DNA of 64,000 nucleotides from Polynucleobacter finlandensis (GTDB taxonomy: Bacteria; Pseudomonadota; Gammaproteobacteria; Burkholderiales; Burkholderiaceae): contig NZ_JACVPS010000013.1 in the NCBI RefSeq assembly GCF_018881755.1, positions 1 through 64,000 on the forward strand, in the 5' to 3' direction. The position numbers and the translations under genes are program-made. This document shows positions 45,325 through 54,653 of this stretch, in pieces (position 1 is the stretch's first letter; every line of letters begins with the position of its first letter). The notes below the pieces were generated by a model. It was not told the origin of the DNA. It saw only the letters and a program-made list of their open reading frames with translations, and ran no database searches.

Positions 45325-46107
45325 ATGGAAATTCAAAAAAAACTCCATTTCGGCGCACTTCCCAGCTACACCATTTCCCTCGGTGTAGGGATTGTTTTGT
45401 CTGTACTTGCTTTTAAGTTGGCGCAAAACTTGCCTGAGAATTCGATTTTGCCCTATGCAACTGGAGCGATTGTCTTGGTTGGTTTGGCTGTTTATCACAT
45501 CCTATTTACCCGCTCAATTAATCGGCATATCGAAGAGGCTATTAAGACTCAGCAGATATGGGTTAAAAGTCGTCAGTTAAACGATGAGAACTACAGGCGC
45601 TTACAAGTTTTTTTAGGCTCTATTCCTGAGTTAAATAAGTTGTTAGAGGCTCACTTGGCATTTATTAATGAATCCACTGAAAAAGCTTCTTTAGCCATTA
45701 TTTCTAAACTTTTCTTGATGGAGGAGTGGGTTGCGCAAATTTTGAAGGAGTTAGATGGCCAGAAATTGCAGATCCCATCGGCGATCCTGTCACAAGAATC
45801 TTTTATTGAAATGCGACATGCCATTATTGATATTCTTTCACATACCCAATTTCAGGATATTAGTAGACAGCAAATTGAAGTAGTGACAAAGGGTCTCGCT
45901 CTATGCGCGCAGTACTCTGATGAGGTGGCTCATATTCTGGACTCAAATAATCCTGAACCTTTGACTACTCCGAATTTACAGAGTGAGTCGATGAAGGCCT
46001 TACGTGAGAGCTACACCATGGAAGCGCAGCGTATTGTGCACTTTAATGCTACGGGTGATGACTCTGCATTAGATGTGGCAGGACGCCCGGCGATCGAATT
46101 ATTTTAA
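45325..46107 (+). CDS. Membrane-anchored protein with CheZ-like phosphatase motif
   Basis: 260 residues. Two transmembrane helices (about 14-33 and 43-63) are followed by a long cytoplasmic helix region. Residues 175-184 read QFQDISRQQI, matching the CheZ active site [11 protein letters not shown] with the catalytic Asp178 and Gln182 at the right spacing (Asp147/Gln151 in the CheZ at 55 kb). It ends in AIELF, like MCP and CheD here. CheZ is normally soluble, so a membrane phosphatase for the adjacent CheY is inferred. I know no named family for it. Confidence 0.7.
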   Translation: MEIQKKLHFGALPSYTISLGVGIVLSVLAFKLAQNLPENSILPYATGAIVLVGLAVYHILFTRSINRHIEEAIKTQQIWVKSRQLNDENYRRLQVFLGSIPELNKLLEAHLAFINESTEKASLAIISKLFLMEEWVAQILKELDGQKLQIPSAILSQESFIEMRHAIIDILSHTQFQDISRQQIEVVTKGLALCAQYSDEVAHILDSNNPEPLTTPNLQSESMKALRESYTMEAQRIVHFNATGDDSALDVAGRPAIELF

Positions 46108-46116
46108 GAGTGGTTT

Positions 46117-46905
46117 GTGTTTAAGCTCGTCATATCGAATCGCAAAGGCGGTACAGGAAAGACAACTGTATCGGTCAATTTAGCCGCAGAGCTTGCGGCT
46201 ATTGGTAAGAGGGTGCTTCTGATTGACTTGGACTCTCAAGGACATTGCGCGGTAGGTTTAGGTTTGAAATTGACCTCAGATTCACCGACCATTCATGATC
46301 TTTTTTCTAAGCCTGGAACACCTCTATCAAAAACCATTCATATTACTAATTTTGCTAATTTAAGTATCGCCCCAGCAGATACCTTATTTGAGCATGGTAG
46401 TGGACTGCGAGACCCTCGCTTATTGGTTAATAGCTTCGCCGAACTGGAGCTAGCCTCTAGTTATGATGTGGTGATTATGGATACACCGCCGTCGCATGAC
46501 GTTCTCTTATTAAACGCATTGACAGCAGCTAATTTCATTCTGGTTCCGTTTGTCCCTCACCCACTGTCATACGAAGGATTGCGACAGCTGATGCGAGTAC
46601 TATTTAAGGTAATTTCTCGAGAAAATCGAACATTAAAGATTGCCGGTTTTTTACCGATTATGAGCTCTCAGAAAGTTCGTCAACATCATGCCACTAAGGG
46701 GGATGTCAGTAGGCAATTCGGAGCCTCGAGGGTCTTACGGGGTATTCGCAATGACATTGCTCTTGCTGAGGCATTTGCTGTAGGAAAGCCGATCCGCTAT
46801 CATTCGCCTAAAAGTCGTGGCGCAAAAGATTTTGCTGATTTGGCTCAAGGCATATTAGACTTAATCGAAGCTAGACAAGCCATCTCCATTAACCAAATCC
46901 TTTAG
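46117..46905 (+). CDS. ParA-family ATPase of the chemosensory operon
   Basis: 262 residues, starting with GTG 46117. The deviant Walker A RKGGTGKTT (9-17) is intact, with the second motif LIDLDSQGHCAVGL and Walker B VVIMDTPPSHD. Such ParA proteins position chemosensory arrays: PpfA does so for cytoplasmic clusters in Rhodobacter sphaeroides, and ParC does so for polar ones in Vibrio. Its place in an operon with a soluble receptor favours the PpfA-like role. It ends the operon and converges with motD, 94 bp away. Confidence 0.9.
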   Translation: MFKLVISNRKGGTGKTTVSVNLAAELAAIGKRVLLIDLDSQGHCAVGLGLKLTSDSPTIHDLFSKPGTPLSKTIHITNFANLSIAPADTLFEHGSGLRDPRLLVNSFAELELASSYDVVIMDTPPSHDVLLLNALTAANFILVPFVPHPLSYEGLRQLMRVLFKVISRENRTLKIAGFLPIMSSQKVRQHHATKGDVSRQFGASRVLRGIRNDIALAEAFAVGKPIRYHSPKSRGAKDFADLAQGILDLIEARQAISINQIL

Positions 46906-46999
46906 GGAAAAAATCTGCTCCCATTTTTTTTGGGGTTGGTTGAGGGATAGAGCGCCAAAAAGAGGTCCCTAAACTTGAAGAGGGGGTGGGCTCTTAGAT

Positions 47000-47800
47000 C
47001 TACTCCCCCTTTGTTTGCAGCAAATCCGACCCTGGCTGCTCAGCTTTATCTCGCAAAATCATGATGGAAACTCTGCGATTGCTCGCCTTGCTCTCAGCGG
47101 TATCGTTTGAGGCGATTGGCCGAGATGCCCCAAAGCCGCTTGCGCTTAGGCGGTCTTCGCTAATACCTTTTTGAGAAAAGACATTGAGAACGGTTGTGGC
47201 ACGAATTGCAGAAAGCTCCCAGTTGGATGGAAATGATTTGTTTTTAATTGGAGCATTGTCTGTATGCCCTTCAATTGCAATAGATTGGCCACTATTTAGG
47301 AGTATGGGTGCGATTTGCTCTAAGGTGTCCAAGCCTTCTGTATTGGCGATTTTGGTGGACCCAGGATTAAAGAGGTAGCTGTCTTTAATGTCGATACGGA
47401 TCCCTCTCGGGGTTTGTGATACTCCAATTTTCCCGGCAAGAATGAGAGGCTTTAGAGCCTTAGTTAGGTCTTTTTCCATCTTGATCAATGCGAGATTGTT
47501 TTTTGATTTAGAGGAGAGGATGGGATCGATTATTGCGGGAATTTTACTGATTTGCTTATCTTTAAACTCTGAATTCTCGGTCGAACCCCCAGGTTCTTTA
47601 TTGTCAAGTGATTTACTTTTAGTAGGATTGAAGGCGCTATTCATGGAGCTAGATAATTGACTATATTTGCTTTGATTGACCGAAGAGCTCGAGTACATCA
47701 CCACAAAAAAGGCAAACAATAAGGTAATAAAGTCGGAATACGATACAAGCCACCGATCATGGTGCTCTATCTCTTCTGGTTGCCGAACTCTTCGCTTCAT
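47000..47800 (-). CDS. motD: MotD-type flagellar stator protein (MotB family)
   Basis: 266 residues. The N-terminal transmembrane helix contains the ion-binding Asp in SYSDFITLLFAFFVVMY. The C-terminal OmpA-like peptidoglycan-binding domain has AIEGHTDNAPI, NWELSAIRATTVL and RLSASGFGASRPI. It forms the stator with MotC. The start 7 bp after motC and the flhFG-fliA context match the MotCD set of Pseudomonas-type flagella. Confidence 0.93.
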   Translation of the reverse strand: MKRRVRQPEEIEHHDRWLVSYSDFITLLFAFFVVMYSSSSVNQSKYSQLSSSMNSAFNPTKSKSLDNKEPGGSTENSEFKDKQISKIPAIIDPILSSKSKNNLALIKMEKDLTKALKPLILAGKIGVSQTPRGIRIDIKDSYLFNPGSTKIANTEGLDTLEQIAPILLNSGQSIAIEGHTDNAPIKNKSFPSNWELSAIRATTVLNVFSQKGISEDRLSASGFGASRPIASNDTAESKASNRRVSIMILRDKAEQPGSDLLQTKGE

Positions 47801-47807
47801 TGCCGAC

Positions 47808-48548
47808 TTAGATTAAGTATCCAGAAAGACGCTCATCAATAATGATAGTGTGTTCGCCATTAGCTATCGATGAGAGGGAATCGATAATCATTTCATATCT
47901 TGAAACCTCAGTTTGGGTAATCCCTTTTAACTTATTGGCAATTGGTATAAAAACAAGATTAGCTAAACCTACACCGTAGATAGTTGCTACAAAAGCAACT
48001 GCAATACCGCTACCAAGCATCGCTGGATCAGCTAGATTTTCCATGACGTGAATGAGCCCAATGACCGCCGCCAAGATGCCAATGGTAGGGGCATAGCTTC
48101 CTGCAGAATCCCATACTTTAATTGCGCTACGCTGATTCACTTCGTATTGATGTAATTCGTTCTCACAAATATCACGGATGGTTTGAGGGGCTATTCCATC
48201 AATCACTAGGCGTAGACATTTTTGGGTTAGAGGATCTGGCTCATCATCTAAAAAGCGCTCTAAGTGGAGCGTGCCTTCTTTTCGGGCTACTGAGCTCCAC
48301 ATAGAAATGCGATGTGCAATCTCCAAGCGATTATCGACTGGGTTGATAAAAATCCAGCGAATTTGATTTAGGGCGCTAAGGAAATTGGCGGACTTGCTTT
48401 GCAATAAAACCGCCCCGAACGTTCCGAAAACAACAATCACAAATGCTGAGGGCTGTAGAAGGGACGAAAGTTTTCCGCCATCAATTGATTGGCCAATAAA
48501 AATACCTAGTAGTGCGAGGGTTAAACCGCCTATGCTGGCCCAGTCCAT
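47808..48548 (-). CDS. motC: MotC-type flagellar stator protein (MotA family)
   Basis: 246 residues with four transmembrane segments. It has the conserved GTFGAVLLQS, a cytoplasmic loop with charged residues that drive FliG, and DSAGSYAPTIGILAAVIGLIHVMENL. It overlaps the end of fliA by 19 nt and is followed at 7 nt by motD. It is the only stator pair in the window. Confidence 0.94.
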   Translation of the reverse strand: MDWASIGGLTLALLGIFIGQSIDGGKLSSLLQPSAFVIVVFGTFGAVLLQSKSANFLSALNQIRWIFINPVDNRLEIAHRISMWSSVARKEGTLHLERFLDDEPDPLTQKCLRLVIDGIAPQTIRDICENELHQYEVNQRSAIKVWDSAGSYAPTIGILAAVIGLIHVMENLADPAMLGSGIAVAFVATIYGVGLANLVFIPIANKLKGITQTEVSRYEMIIDSLSSIANGEHTIIIDERLSGYLI

Positions 48549-49264
48549 AATTGCTCTTTAAGTATTGAGCGTATCCGGGCCACTGCTTGGCTATGCAGTT
48601 GGGATACGCGCGATTCAGTCACATTCATGACGGCGCCAATTTCTTTCAAATTTAGTTCTTGCTCGTAATACAGTCCCATCAGTAATTTTTCACGTTCAGG
48701 TAGCTTATCCACGGCATCTTTAAGGGCACCCTTAAAGCCCCTTGCGAGCAATACATTGATCACATCGCTCGAGTCATTTTTGACATGGCGATCTAAAAAA
48801 TGATCTTCGTCATCCGTTTTTTGAAAATCCTCAAAGTAAATAAGTTGATGGCCACCACATTCGGTAAGAAGTTGGTGGTAGTCGCTAATGCTGATTTTTA
48901 ATTGCATTGCGACTTCTGACTCAGTGGGCGCTCTGCCCAAGCGTTGTTGTAGCCCATGTATAGCCTTTTCTACATCACGCATTTGCTTTCTAATGCCTCT
49001 TGGCAACCAATCCGCACTTCGTAATTCATCCATCATCGACCCATGAATACGTTGCGATGCATAGGTTTTAAATTGAGCGCCTTTATTTTCCTGATATCGG
49101 CTAGCGGCATCAAGCAGACCTATCATGCCGGCCTGGATCAGGTCGTCAATCTCTACGCTAGCAGGAAGTTTGGCCTTGACTTGATAGGCCATTTTTTTGA
49201 CTAGATCGGCATATTGAATGACTATACCTTCAGCATCGTTGATCTTGCCCGTAGCCGTATACAT
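48530..49264 (-). CDS. fliA: FliA, sigma-28 factor
   Basis: 244 residues. It has region 2 (DDLIQAGMIGLLDAASRYQ), region 3 and region 4 with LNLKEIGAVMNVTESRVSQLHSQAVARIR. It directs RNA polymerase to flagellin and late promoters, such as the one at 25270, and is inhibited by FlgM. It lies between flhG and motC, with overlapping reading frames. Confidence 0.97.
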   Translation of the reverse strand: MYTATGKINDAEGIVIQYADLVKKMAYQVKAKLPASVEIDDLIQAGMIGLLDAASRYQENKGAQFKTYASQRIHGSMMDELRSADWLPRGIRKQMRDVEKAIHGLQQRLGRAPTESEVAMQLKISISDYHQLLTECGGHQLIYFEDFQKTDDEDHFLDRHVKNDSSDVINVLLARGFKGALKDAVDKLPEREKLLMGLYYEQELNLKEIGAVMNVTESRVSQLHSQAVARIRSILKEQLWTGPA

Positions 49265-49272
49265 AGATGACC

Positions 49273-50091
49273 TTATTTAGCGGTAAGGCTGTATGGATAG
49301 TTGCTAGGGCCCATGCTAGCGAGTAGCTGCTGGATGGCAGCGCCCGATGATTGGTTAACGCGGCTTTCAATATTGATTCTTGATGGCCAATTTTCAGTAT
49401 GTACTTGATGGCTTGGGACAATATTTCCAATAAATTCTAGAGGGGTTTGCACATAAGACAGTGCAACTCGCTCAATATTTTTAAAGACTCTGCGTGAAAT
49501 GGATTCATTCTCAGCGCTAATGAGTACTCCAAATGGGCGTGAACCAAGCCCTGACCTCAGTTGCTTAATAATGCCGTACGCACGCTTTATAGATTCAGGC
49601 TGGTCATTAAGATGAACCACAATTTCACCTAAATTCATAATTCCCAGTAGAGGTGCGCTTTTAGTGGTCACTTCCGCATCAATTAAAACAAGGTCGTAGA
49701 GTGCGGCTAATTTTGAGAAATAATCATTAAGATTTGAAATGAAGGCCACATCTCGTGTATTTCCTTCACTATGCCTTGGGAAAAGACGCAAGCTCGCAAA
49801 CTGACCAACTTTTTGAGCGGCTAAATTATGTGGCTCTGTTCCATATAGGAGGTGCTCTACGATCGAGGATTGCGCCCCTAGCTTATAAGCCAATATTTCT
49901 TGATTTGAGTTTGCTTTAGCGAAGGTGAGTAGGACATTGACACCTTGTTGTGCTAATACTGTGGCTATATTTGAAAAGACGCCGGACTCATCTTTTTCTC
50001 CGGTTGCGGTAATTAAGGAGATGACGCGCTGCTTTGGGCCATTCATCACTTTGCGCAAGCTATCAGCTTGATCACGTGAAAAATCAAGCAT
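49273..50091 (-). CDS. flhG: FlhG-like (FleN) protein with degenerate Walker A
   Basis: About 272 residues from ATG 50091, which overlaps the flhF stop (ATGCTTGA); ATG 50124 is a longer option. The N-terminal DQADSLRKV fits FlhG. However, the P-loop normally reading GKGGVGKT is here ATGEKDESG with no conserved Lys-Thr, so ATP binding as in active FlhG/MinD is unlikely. The Asp in LVLIDAEV at the Walker B place is kept. FlhG limits flagellar number with FlhF at the pole. It is in order after flhF and before fliA. Confidence 0.87.
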   Translation of the reverse strand: MLDFSRDQADSLRKVMNGPKQRVISLITATGEKDESGVFSNIATVLAQQGVNVLLTFAKANSNQEILAYKLGAQSSIVEHLLYGTEPHNLAAQKVGQFASLRLFPRHSEGNTRDVAFISNLNDYFSKLAALYDLVLIDAEVTTKSAPLLGIMNLGEIVVHLNDQPESIKRAYGIIKQLRSGLGSRPFGVLISAENESISRRVFKNIERVALSYVQTPLEFIGNIVPSHQVHTENWPSRINIESRVNQSSGAAIQQLLASMGPSNYPYSLTAK

Positions 50092-51421
50092 GGCTAACTC
50101 GATATTCTCGTTCGCTATTGGCAACTATGTACGGCAAATCGTCATCACTGAGACTCGATAGGTCAATGCGACCTCTATTGGTATTGAAAGCCTGAAAAAG
50201 AATATCCTCTTTATTCATTAGTTCAATATCCTCAGGAACTCGTTGACCATTTGTAAGGTAATGCACCTTTAGCTTGTGCTGCATCACGACATTGAGTACG
50301 CCACCCAAGGTTACTGCCTCGTCTATTTTGGTAATAATGCATCCATCAAAACCTCTACCAAGGTAGGCTTTAGTAACGTCATTCAATGTTTCAATCGCAT
50401 TACCGGCATTTAGACAGAGTAATTTTTTTATGCGACTATCTGCATTAAAGAGCATGGTGAGTTGCTCACTTACCATGGCATCTTTTTGGCTAAGTCCGAC
50501 TGTATCGATTAATACCGTATGCTTTCCTTTGAATTCCCGTAGTGCCAACTTGAGATCTGCCTCATCTTTGACTGCATGAACCATCACTCCTAATATCTTG
50601 CCGTAAATACGTAGTTGCTCGTGACCACCAATGCGATATGCATCAGTGGTGATAAGGGCTAAATTTTCAGGACCATGTTTCATAACATAACGAGCTGCCA
50701 TTTTTGCTACGGTCGTCGTTTTGCCAACTCCAGTTGGGCCAAGCAAGGCAAATATGCCGCCAGAATCCAGAATTTCAGCTTCATCATTAATTACTTGTAT
50801 ATTTCTTGAGATCAAATTTTTTGCCCAGGGAAGAGCTTCACTTTGAGAGTAATCGCTTGGGCATTTATCTGTAATTCGTTTTGCTAAACCAGCGCTAAAT
50901 CCTGCTGACATCATTGTGCGCAACAATTCTTTTTTTACCGGGTTACGGTGTTGTGTAGTGCCCCAAGATATTTCGGTCAGCTGACTTGAGAATAAGTCGA
51001 GCATTTGACGCATTTCATCGACTACAGCCGCGATTTCTGGTGTTTTAGATGGCTCATTTTTTTGGGTCAGAGGCCTTGAAGGGGGTACGTCTGCCTGAAT
51101 AGTTTTACGCAAGCTCGGCTTAATATTAAAAATAGTAGCTAGTTCCTGGAGCTTTTGAGTATCTACTTTTTTTCTGCTGAAATTGATTGGACTGGCCTGC
51201 GTATGAACAATACCCACTTCAAATTGATGCTCTGCTTTTGCATTAGGGGTTACTTTTGCACTATTGATTAAATGATTCATTTCCTCGCTGTGCATTGCTA
51301 ATATTTCATTTCCGCCAGCTACCAAGCGGTTTGAGATGATGGTGGCATCTTCGCCTAGTTCGTTTCGAACCATGTTCATTGCTTCACGTGAACTTTTGGC
51401 CAGGAATCGTTTGATATTCAT
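50084..51421 (-). CDS. flhF: FlhF, polar flagellum placement GTPase
   Basis: 445 residues. It has a basic, variable N-terminus, a middle domain and an SRP-type G domain with LLGPTGVGKTTTVAKMAARY, a DTVGLSQ motif and TKIDEAVTLGG. It recruits the first flagellar parts to the cell pole. It overlaps flhA at its start by 4 nt and flhG at its end. Its presence argues for polar flagellation. Confidence 0.95.
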   Translation of the reverse strand: MNIKRFLAKSSREAMNMVRNELGEDATIISNRLVAGGNEILAMHSEEMNHLINSAKVTPNAKAEHQFEVGIVHTQASPINFSRKKVDTQKLQELATIFNIKPSLRKTIQADVPPSRPLTQKNEPSKTPEIAAVVDEMRQMLDLFSSQLTEISWGTTQHRNPVKKELLRTMMSAGFSAGLAKRITDKCPSDYSQSEALPWAKNLISRNIQVINDEAEILDSGGIFALLGPTGVGKTTTVAKMAARYVMKHGPENLALITTDAYRIGGHEQLRIYGKILGVMVHAVKDEADLKLALREFKGKHTVLIDTVGLSQKDAMVSEQLTMLFNADSRIKKLLCLNAGNAIETLNDVTKAYLGRGFDGCIITKIDEAVTLGGVLNVVMQHKLKVHYLTNGQRVPEDIELMNKEDILFQAFNTNRGRIDLSSLSDDDLPYIVANSEREYRVSHA

Positions 51422-53496
51422 GCTGCACCTCCAATGAGATTAGTAACGCGGATTGTTTTTGAATCTGGTAATTCTTCATGAGAAAGTACGCGCAAGTTTG
51501 GGATGACGCGTCTTAGAAATTTAGCCAAAGTAGTTCGCAATGGCGCTGCCACTAATAGCACTGGAGTAAACCCCATCTGCTCTTGTAGTCGTGAGGCTTG
51601 CTCTGCTTGTCGAGCTAATGTTTGGGCAAGGCCAGGCTCAATAGAGCTTCCCTCATTATTGTTTTGCATTGCTTGCATGAGTAGGCGCTCTAATCCGTTA
51701 TCTAATGAGATAACAGACATTTCATTAGTATTTGGAAATAGCTGCTGCACAATAGCTCTGCCAAGGCGGATGCGTACCTTGCTAGTCAGCTCGGTAGCAT
51801 CTTGGATTTGATGTGCATTTTCTGATAAGGCTTCCACGATGGTACGCATATCCCGAATGGGTACACCTTCCACCAGCAAGTTTTGCAATACTTTTTGTAA
51901 AGTTCCAAGGGGGAGCATTTTGGGTATGAAGTCTTCTGCAAGCTTGGGAGACTCTTTGGCAAGCATATCCATCAACTGCTGCACTTCTTGCCGTCCTAGT
52001 AGTTCAGAGGCATTCATGCCAATAACGTGATTGAGGTGAGTGGCAATCACCGTACTGGCATCCACCACGGTATACCCCATACTTTGTGCTTGTTCACGCA
52101 TCTTGTTATCAATCCAGGTGGCTGGCAAGCCAAATGCGGGATCAGTTGTGACTGGGCCAGGGAGTTGCCCTTGCACAAAGCCGGGATTAATAGCTAGGAA
52201 CTGACCGTTAAATGATTCACCGGAGGCTAGCTCGACCCCCTTTAGCTTGATGCTGTAGGCGTTTGGTTTTAATTCTAAGTTATCGCAAATGTGTACTGCT
52301 GACGTAAGAAAACCGACATCTTGTGCAAATTTTTTGCGCAAGGCTTTAATGCGCTTAAATAAATCCCCGCCTTGATTAATATCAACTAAGGGCACCAATC
52401 TAAAGCCCACCTCTAGACCCAAAATATCTACTGGGACTACATCACTCCAGGTGGCTTCTTTGCCTTCAGGGGCGGGCTCTGTCATTGTTATATCACTGGC
52501 TATAGCCATCTTCCGTTCTTGTTTTTCAGTTAAATATGAGATTCCGTAGAGAAGGGCGGCCAATAAAATAAAGGCTAAATGCGGCATCCCGGGTATAAGG
52601 CCCATCCCGCCAAGGATGACGGCCGTAGCCTTCAATACCTTCGGGTTTGAAAATAATTGCTTGGTGAGCTGCGTCCCTAGATCTTGACTATTGCCAACGC
52701 GTGAAACAACCACACCAGCAGCAACGGAAATAATCAGTGAGGGAATTTGGGCAACCAAACCATCGCCGATGGCCAGCAAGGTGTAGTTCTTTACGGCTTC
52801 CGTAAAACTCAGATTATGTTGAACAACACCCACAATCAGACCGCCCAGAATATTGATGATGATTACGAGAATGCCGGCAATCGCATCACCTCGGACGTAT
52901 TTACTGGCTCCATCCATGGCGCCATAGAATTCTGCTTCCTGCCCAACTTCGGTACGGCGTTTACGTGCATCATCTTCACCGATGAGGCCAGCATTTAAAT
53001 CAGCATCAATGGCCATCTGTTTACCGGGCATTGCATCTAAGGTAAATCGAGCTCCTACTTCAGCAATGCGGCCAGCACCCTTGGTGATTACCGTAAAATT
53101 GACAATGGTCAGAATGATAAAAACTACGATACCTACGGTGTAGTTGCCACCAATCAAAACATGGCCAAATGCCTCAATGACCTTGCCGGCAGCATCGGGA
53201 CCATTGTGGCCTTCTGTCAGAACCACACGTGTGGATGCCACGTTGAGCGAAAGGCGCAACAATGTGGTTACCAATAGAACGGTTGGAAAGGCTAAGAAAT
53301 CGAGTGGTTTTGAGGTTTGCAGACCAATTAATAGCACCATGATGGATAGTGCAATATTGAATGTAAATAGAATATCTAGTGCGATTGCTGGTAAAGGCAA
53401 AATCATCATCGACAACAAAAGTACGATGATTAATGGGCCAGCTAGTAACTTGGTATTCAGTTTTTCTGTCCATGCACTAAATGCAATATTACTCAT
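51418..53496 (-). CDS. flhA: FlhA, type III export gate protein
   Basis: 692 residues. Eight transmembrane helices lie in the first 320 residues, including PLPAIALDILFTFNIALS, and the FHIPEP-type loop GARFTLDAMPGKQMAIDADLN is present. The C-terminal cytoplasmic domain binds substrates and chaperones. It overlaps flhB by 4 nt and flhF by 4 nt. It is complete. Confidence 0.97.
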   Translation of the reverse strand: MSNIAFSAWTEKLNTKLLAGPLIIVLLLSMMILPLPAIALDILFTFNIALSIMVLLIGLQTSKPLDFLAFPTVLLVTTLLRLSLNVASTRVVLTEGHNGPDAAGKVIEAFGHVLIGGNYTVGIVVFIILTIVNFTVITKGAGRIAEVGARFTLDAMPGKQMAIDADLNAGLIGEDDARKRRTEVGQEAEFYGAMDGASKYVRGDAIAGILVIIINILGGLIVGVVQHNLSFTEAVKNYTLLAIGDGLVAQIPSLIISVAAGVVVSRVGNSQDLGTQLTKQLFSNPKVLKATAVILGGMGLIPGMPHLAFILLAALLYGISYLTEKQERKMAIASDITMTEPAPEGKEATWSDVVPVDILGLEVGFRLVPLVDINQGGDLFKRIKALRKKFAQDVGFLTSAVHICDNLELKPNAYSIKLKGVELASGESFNGQFLAINPGFVQGQLPGPVTTDPAFGLPATWIDNKMREQAQSMGYTVVDASTVIATHLNHVIGMNASELLGRQEVQQLMDMLAKESPKLAEDFIPKMLPLGTLQKVLQNLLVEGVPIRDMRTIVEALSENAHQIQDATELTSKVRIRLGRAIVQQLFPNTNEMSVISLDNGLERLLMQAMQNNNEGSSIEPGLAQTLARQAEQASRLQEQMGFTPVLLVAAPLRTTLAKFLRRVIPNLRVLSHEELPDSKTIRVTNLIGGAA

Positions 53497-54653
53497 GCAG
53501 CTATACCCAAGGCATTGACATTGTGATGGGGATCTAATTCATCGGGAATGTCCATATTGGTAGGTTGATTTGGGTAAGTACCATCGCGACCGTTGTAATT
53601 TCGTACTTGAAATACAAAGGCTAAAATTTCAGCGACTGCGAGATATAAGGCCTCTGGGATCTCCTGATCAAGCTCGGTATGTGTATAAATAGCGCGAGCC
53701 AATTTAGGCGACTCCAATATGAGCACCTTATTGTCTTTGGCGATCTCCCGAATGCGAAGTGCAACCGCATCCGACCCCTTGGCAATTACTTTGGGTGCTC
53801 GCATGCTACCTTCAGCATATTGAATGGCAACGGCGTAGTGAGTTGGGTTGGTGATGATGACATCTGCATTGGGGATTTGCGACATCATGCGGCGTCTCGC
53901 CATCTCTCGTTGCTGTTGGCGTAAGCGAGCTTTAATTTCGGGATTACCGTTACTTTCCTTAGATTCCTGCTTTATCTCCTCTTTGCTCATTTTCATTTTG
54001 TTTGCATAGTGGTAAAGCTGATAGGGCACATCTAGTGCAGCAACAAATACTAGGGCGCCCACAGTAATCAAGAAGGCGCGAATTAAAAAATCCTCGGTTT
54101 GGGCGATGCCTGCATCCAGTGGAATAAGGGAAAGATGAATTAAGGAGGGAAAGTAGCTAGAGATAACCAGATAAGCAACAATACCAACCAAACTTGCTTT
54201 AACAATTGCCTTAATGAGCTCAACCAAGGCGTTTGTCGATACTAAGTTGGTGATGCCCTTAATTGGGTTAAGGCGATTAAAATTGGGCATCAGGAGCTTG
54301 CCACTGAAATTCCAGCCGCCAACCAGAATGGGTGATCCAATAGCAACTGCCATCAGGATCAGCCCTAAAGGAGCGAAAGAAAATAAAACATCGCTCACAA
54401 GCTCAGTCATGCGTGTAAGGGGCAAGGTATTGCTAAACGCCATTTCACGATCAAATGTTAGTCCGCTACCCAGTACACCCTTGAGGGTTTTATTAAATTG
54501 CCCGCCGAGCGACAACATACTCAGACCTGCGGCAAAAAGGACTGCACAAGTAGCAAGCTCCCTGGAGCGGGGAATATCACCTTCCTCGCGTGCTTTTTCA
54601 ATACGCGAGGGCGAGGCATCTTCAGTCTTTTCTAAATCGCTTTCTTCCGACAC
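53493..54653 (-). CDS. flhB: FlhB, export switch protein
   Basis: 386 residues. There are four transmembrane segments in the first 210 residues, then the cytoplasmic domain with the self-cleavage site Asn269-Pro270-Thr-His (DVIITNPTHYAV). The C-terminal tail after about 360 is polar. It changes export from hook to filament with FliK. It starts the flhBAFG-fliA-motCD unit. A small FlhB-like paralogue is encoded at 9.3 kb. Confidence 0.97.
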   Translation of the reverse strand: MSEESDLEKTEDASPSRIEKAREEGDIPRSRELATCAVLFAAGLSMLSLGGQFNKTLKGVLGSGLTFDREMAFSNTLPLTRMTELVSDVLFSFAPLGLILMAVAIGSPILVGGWNFSGKLLMPNFNRLNPIKGITNLVSTNALVELIKAIVKASLVGIVAYLVISSYFPSLIHLSLIPLDAGIAQTEDFLIRAFLITVGALVFVAALDVPYQLYHYANKMKMSKEEIKQESKESNGNPEIKARLRQQQREMARRRMMSQIPNADVIITNPTHYAVAIQYAEGSMRAPKVIAKGSDAVALRIREIAKDNKVLILESPKLARAIYTHTELDQEIPEALYLAVAEILAFVFQVRNYNGRDGTYPNQPTNMDIPDELDPHHNVNALGIAA

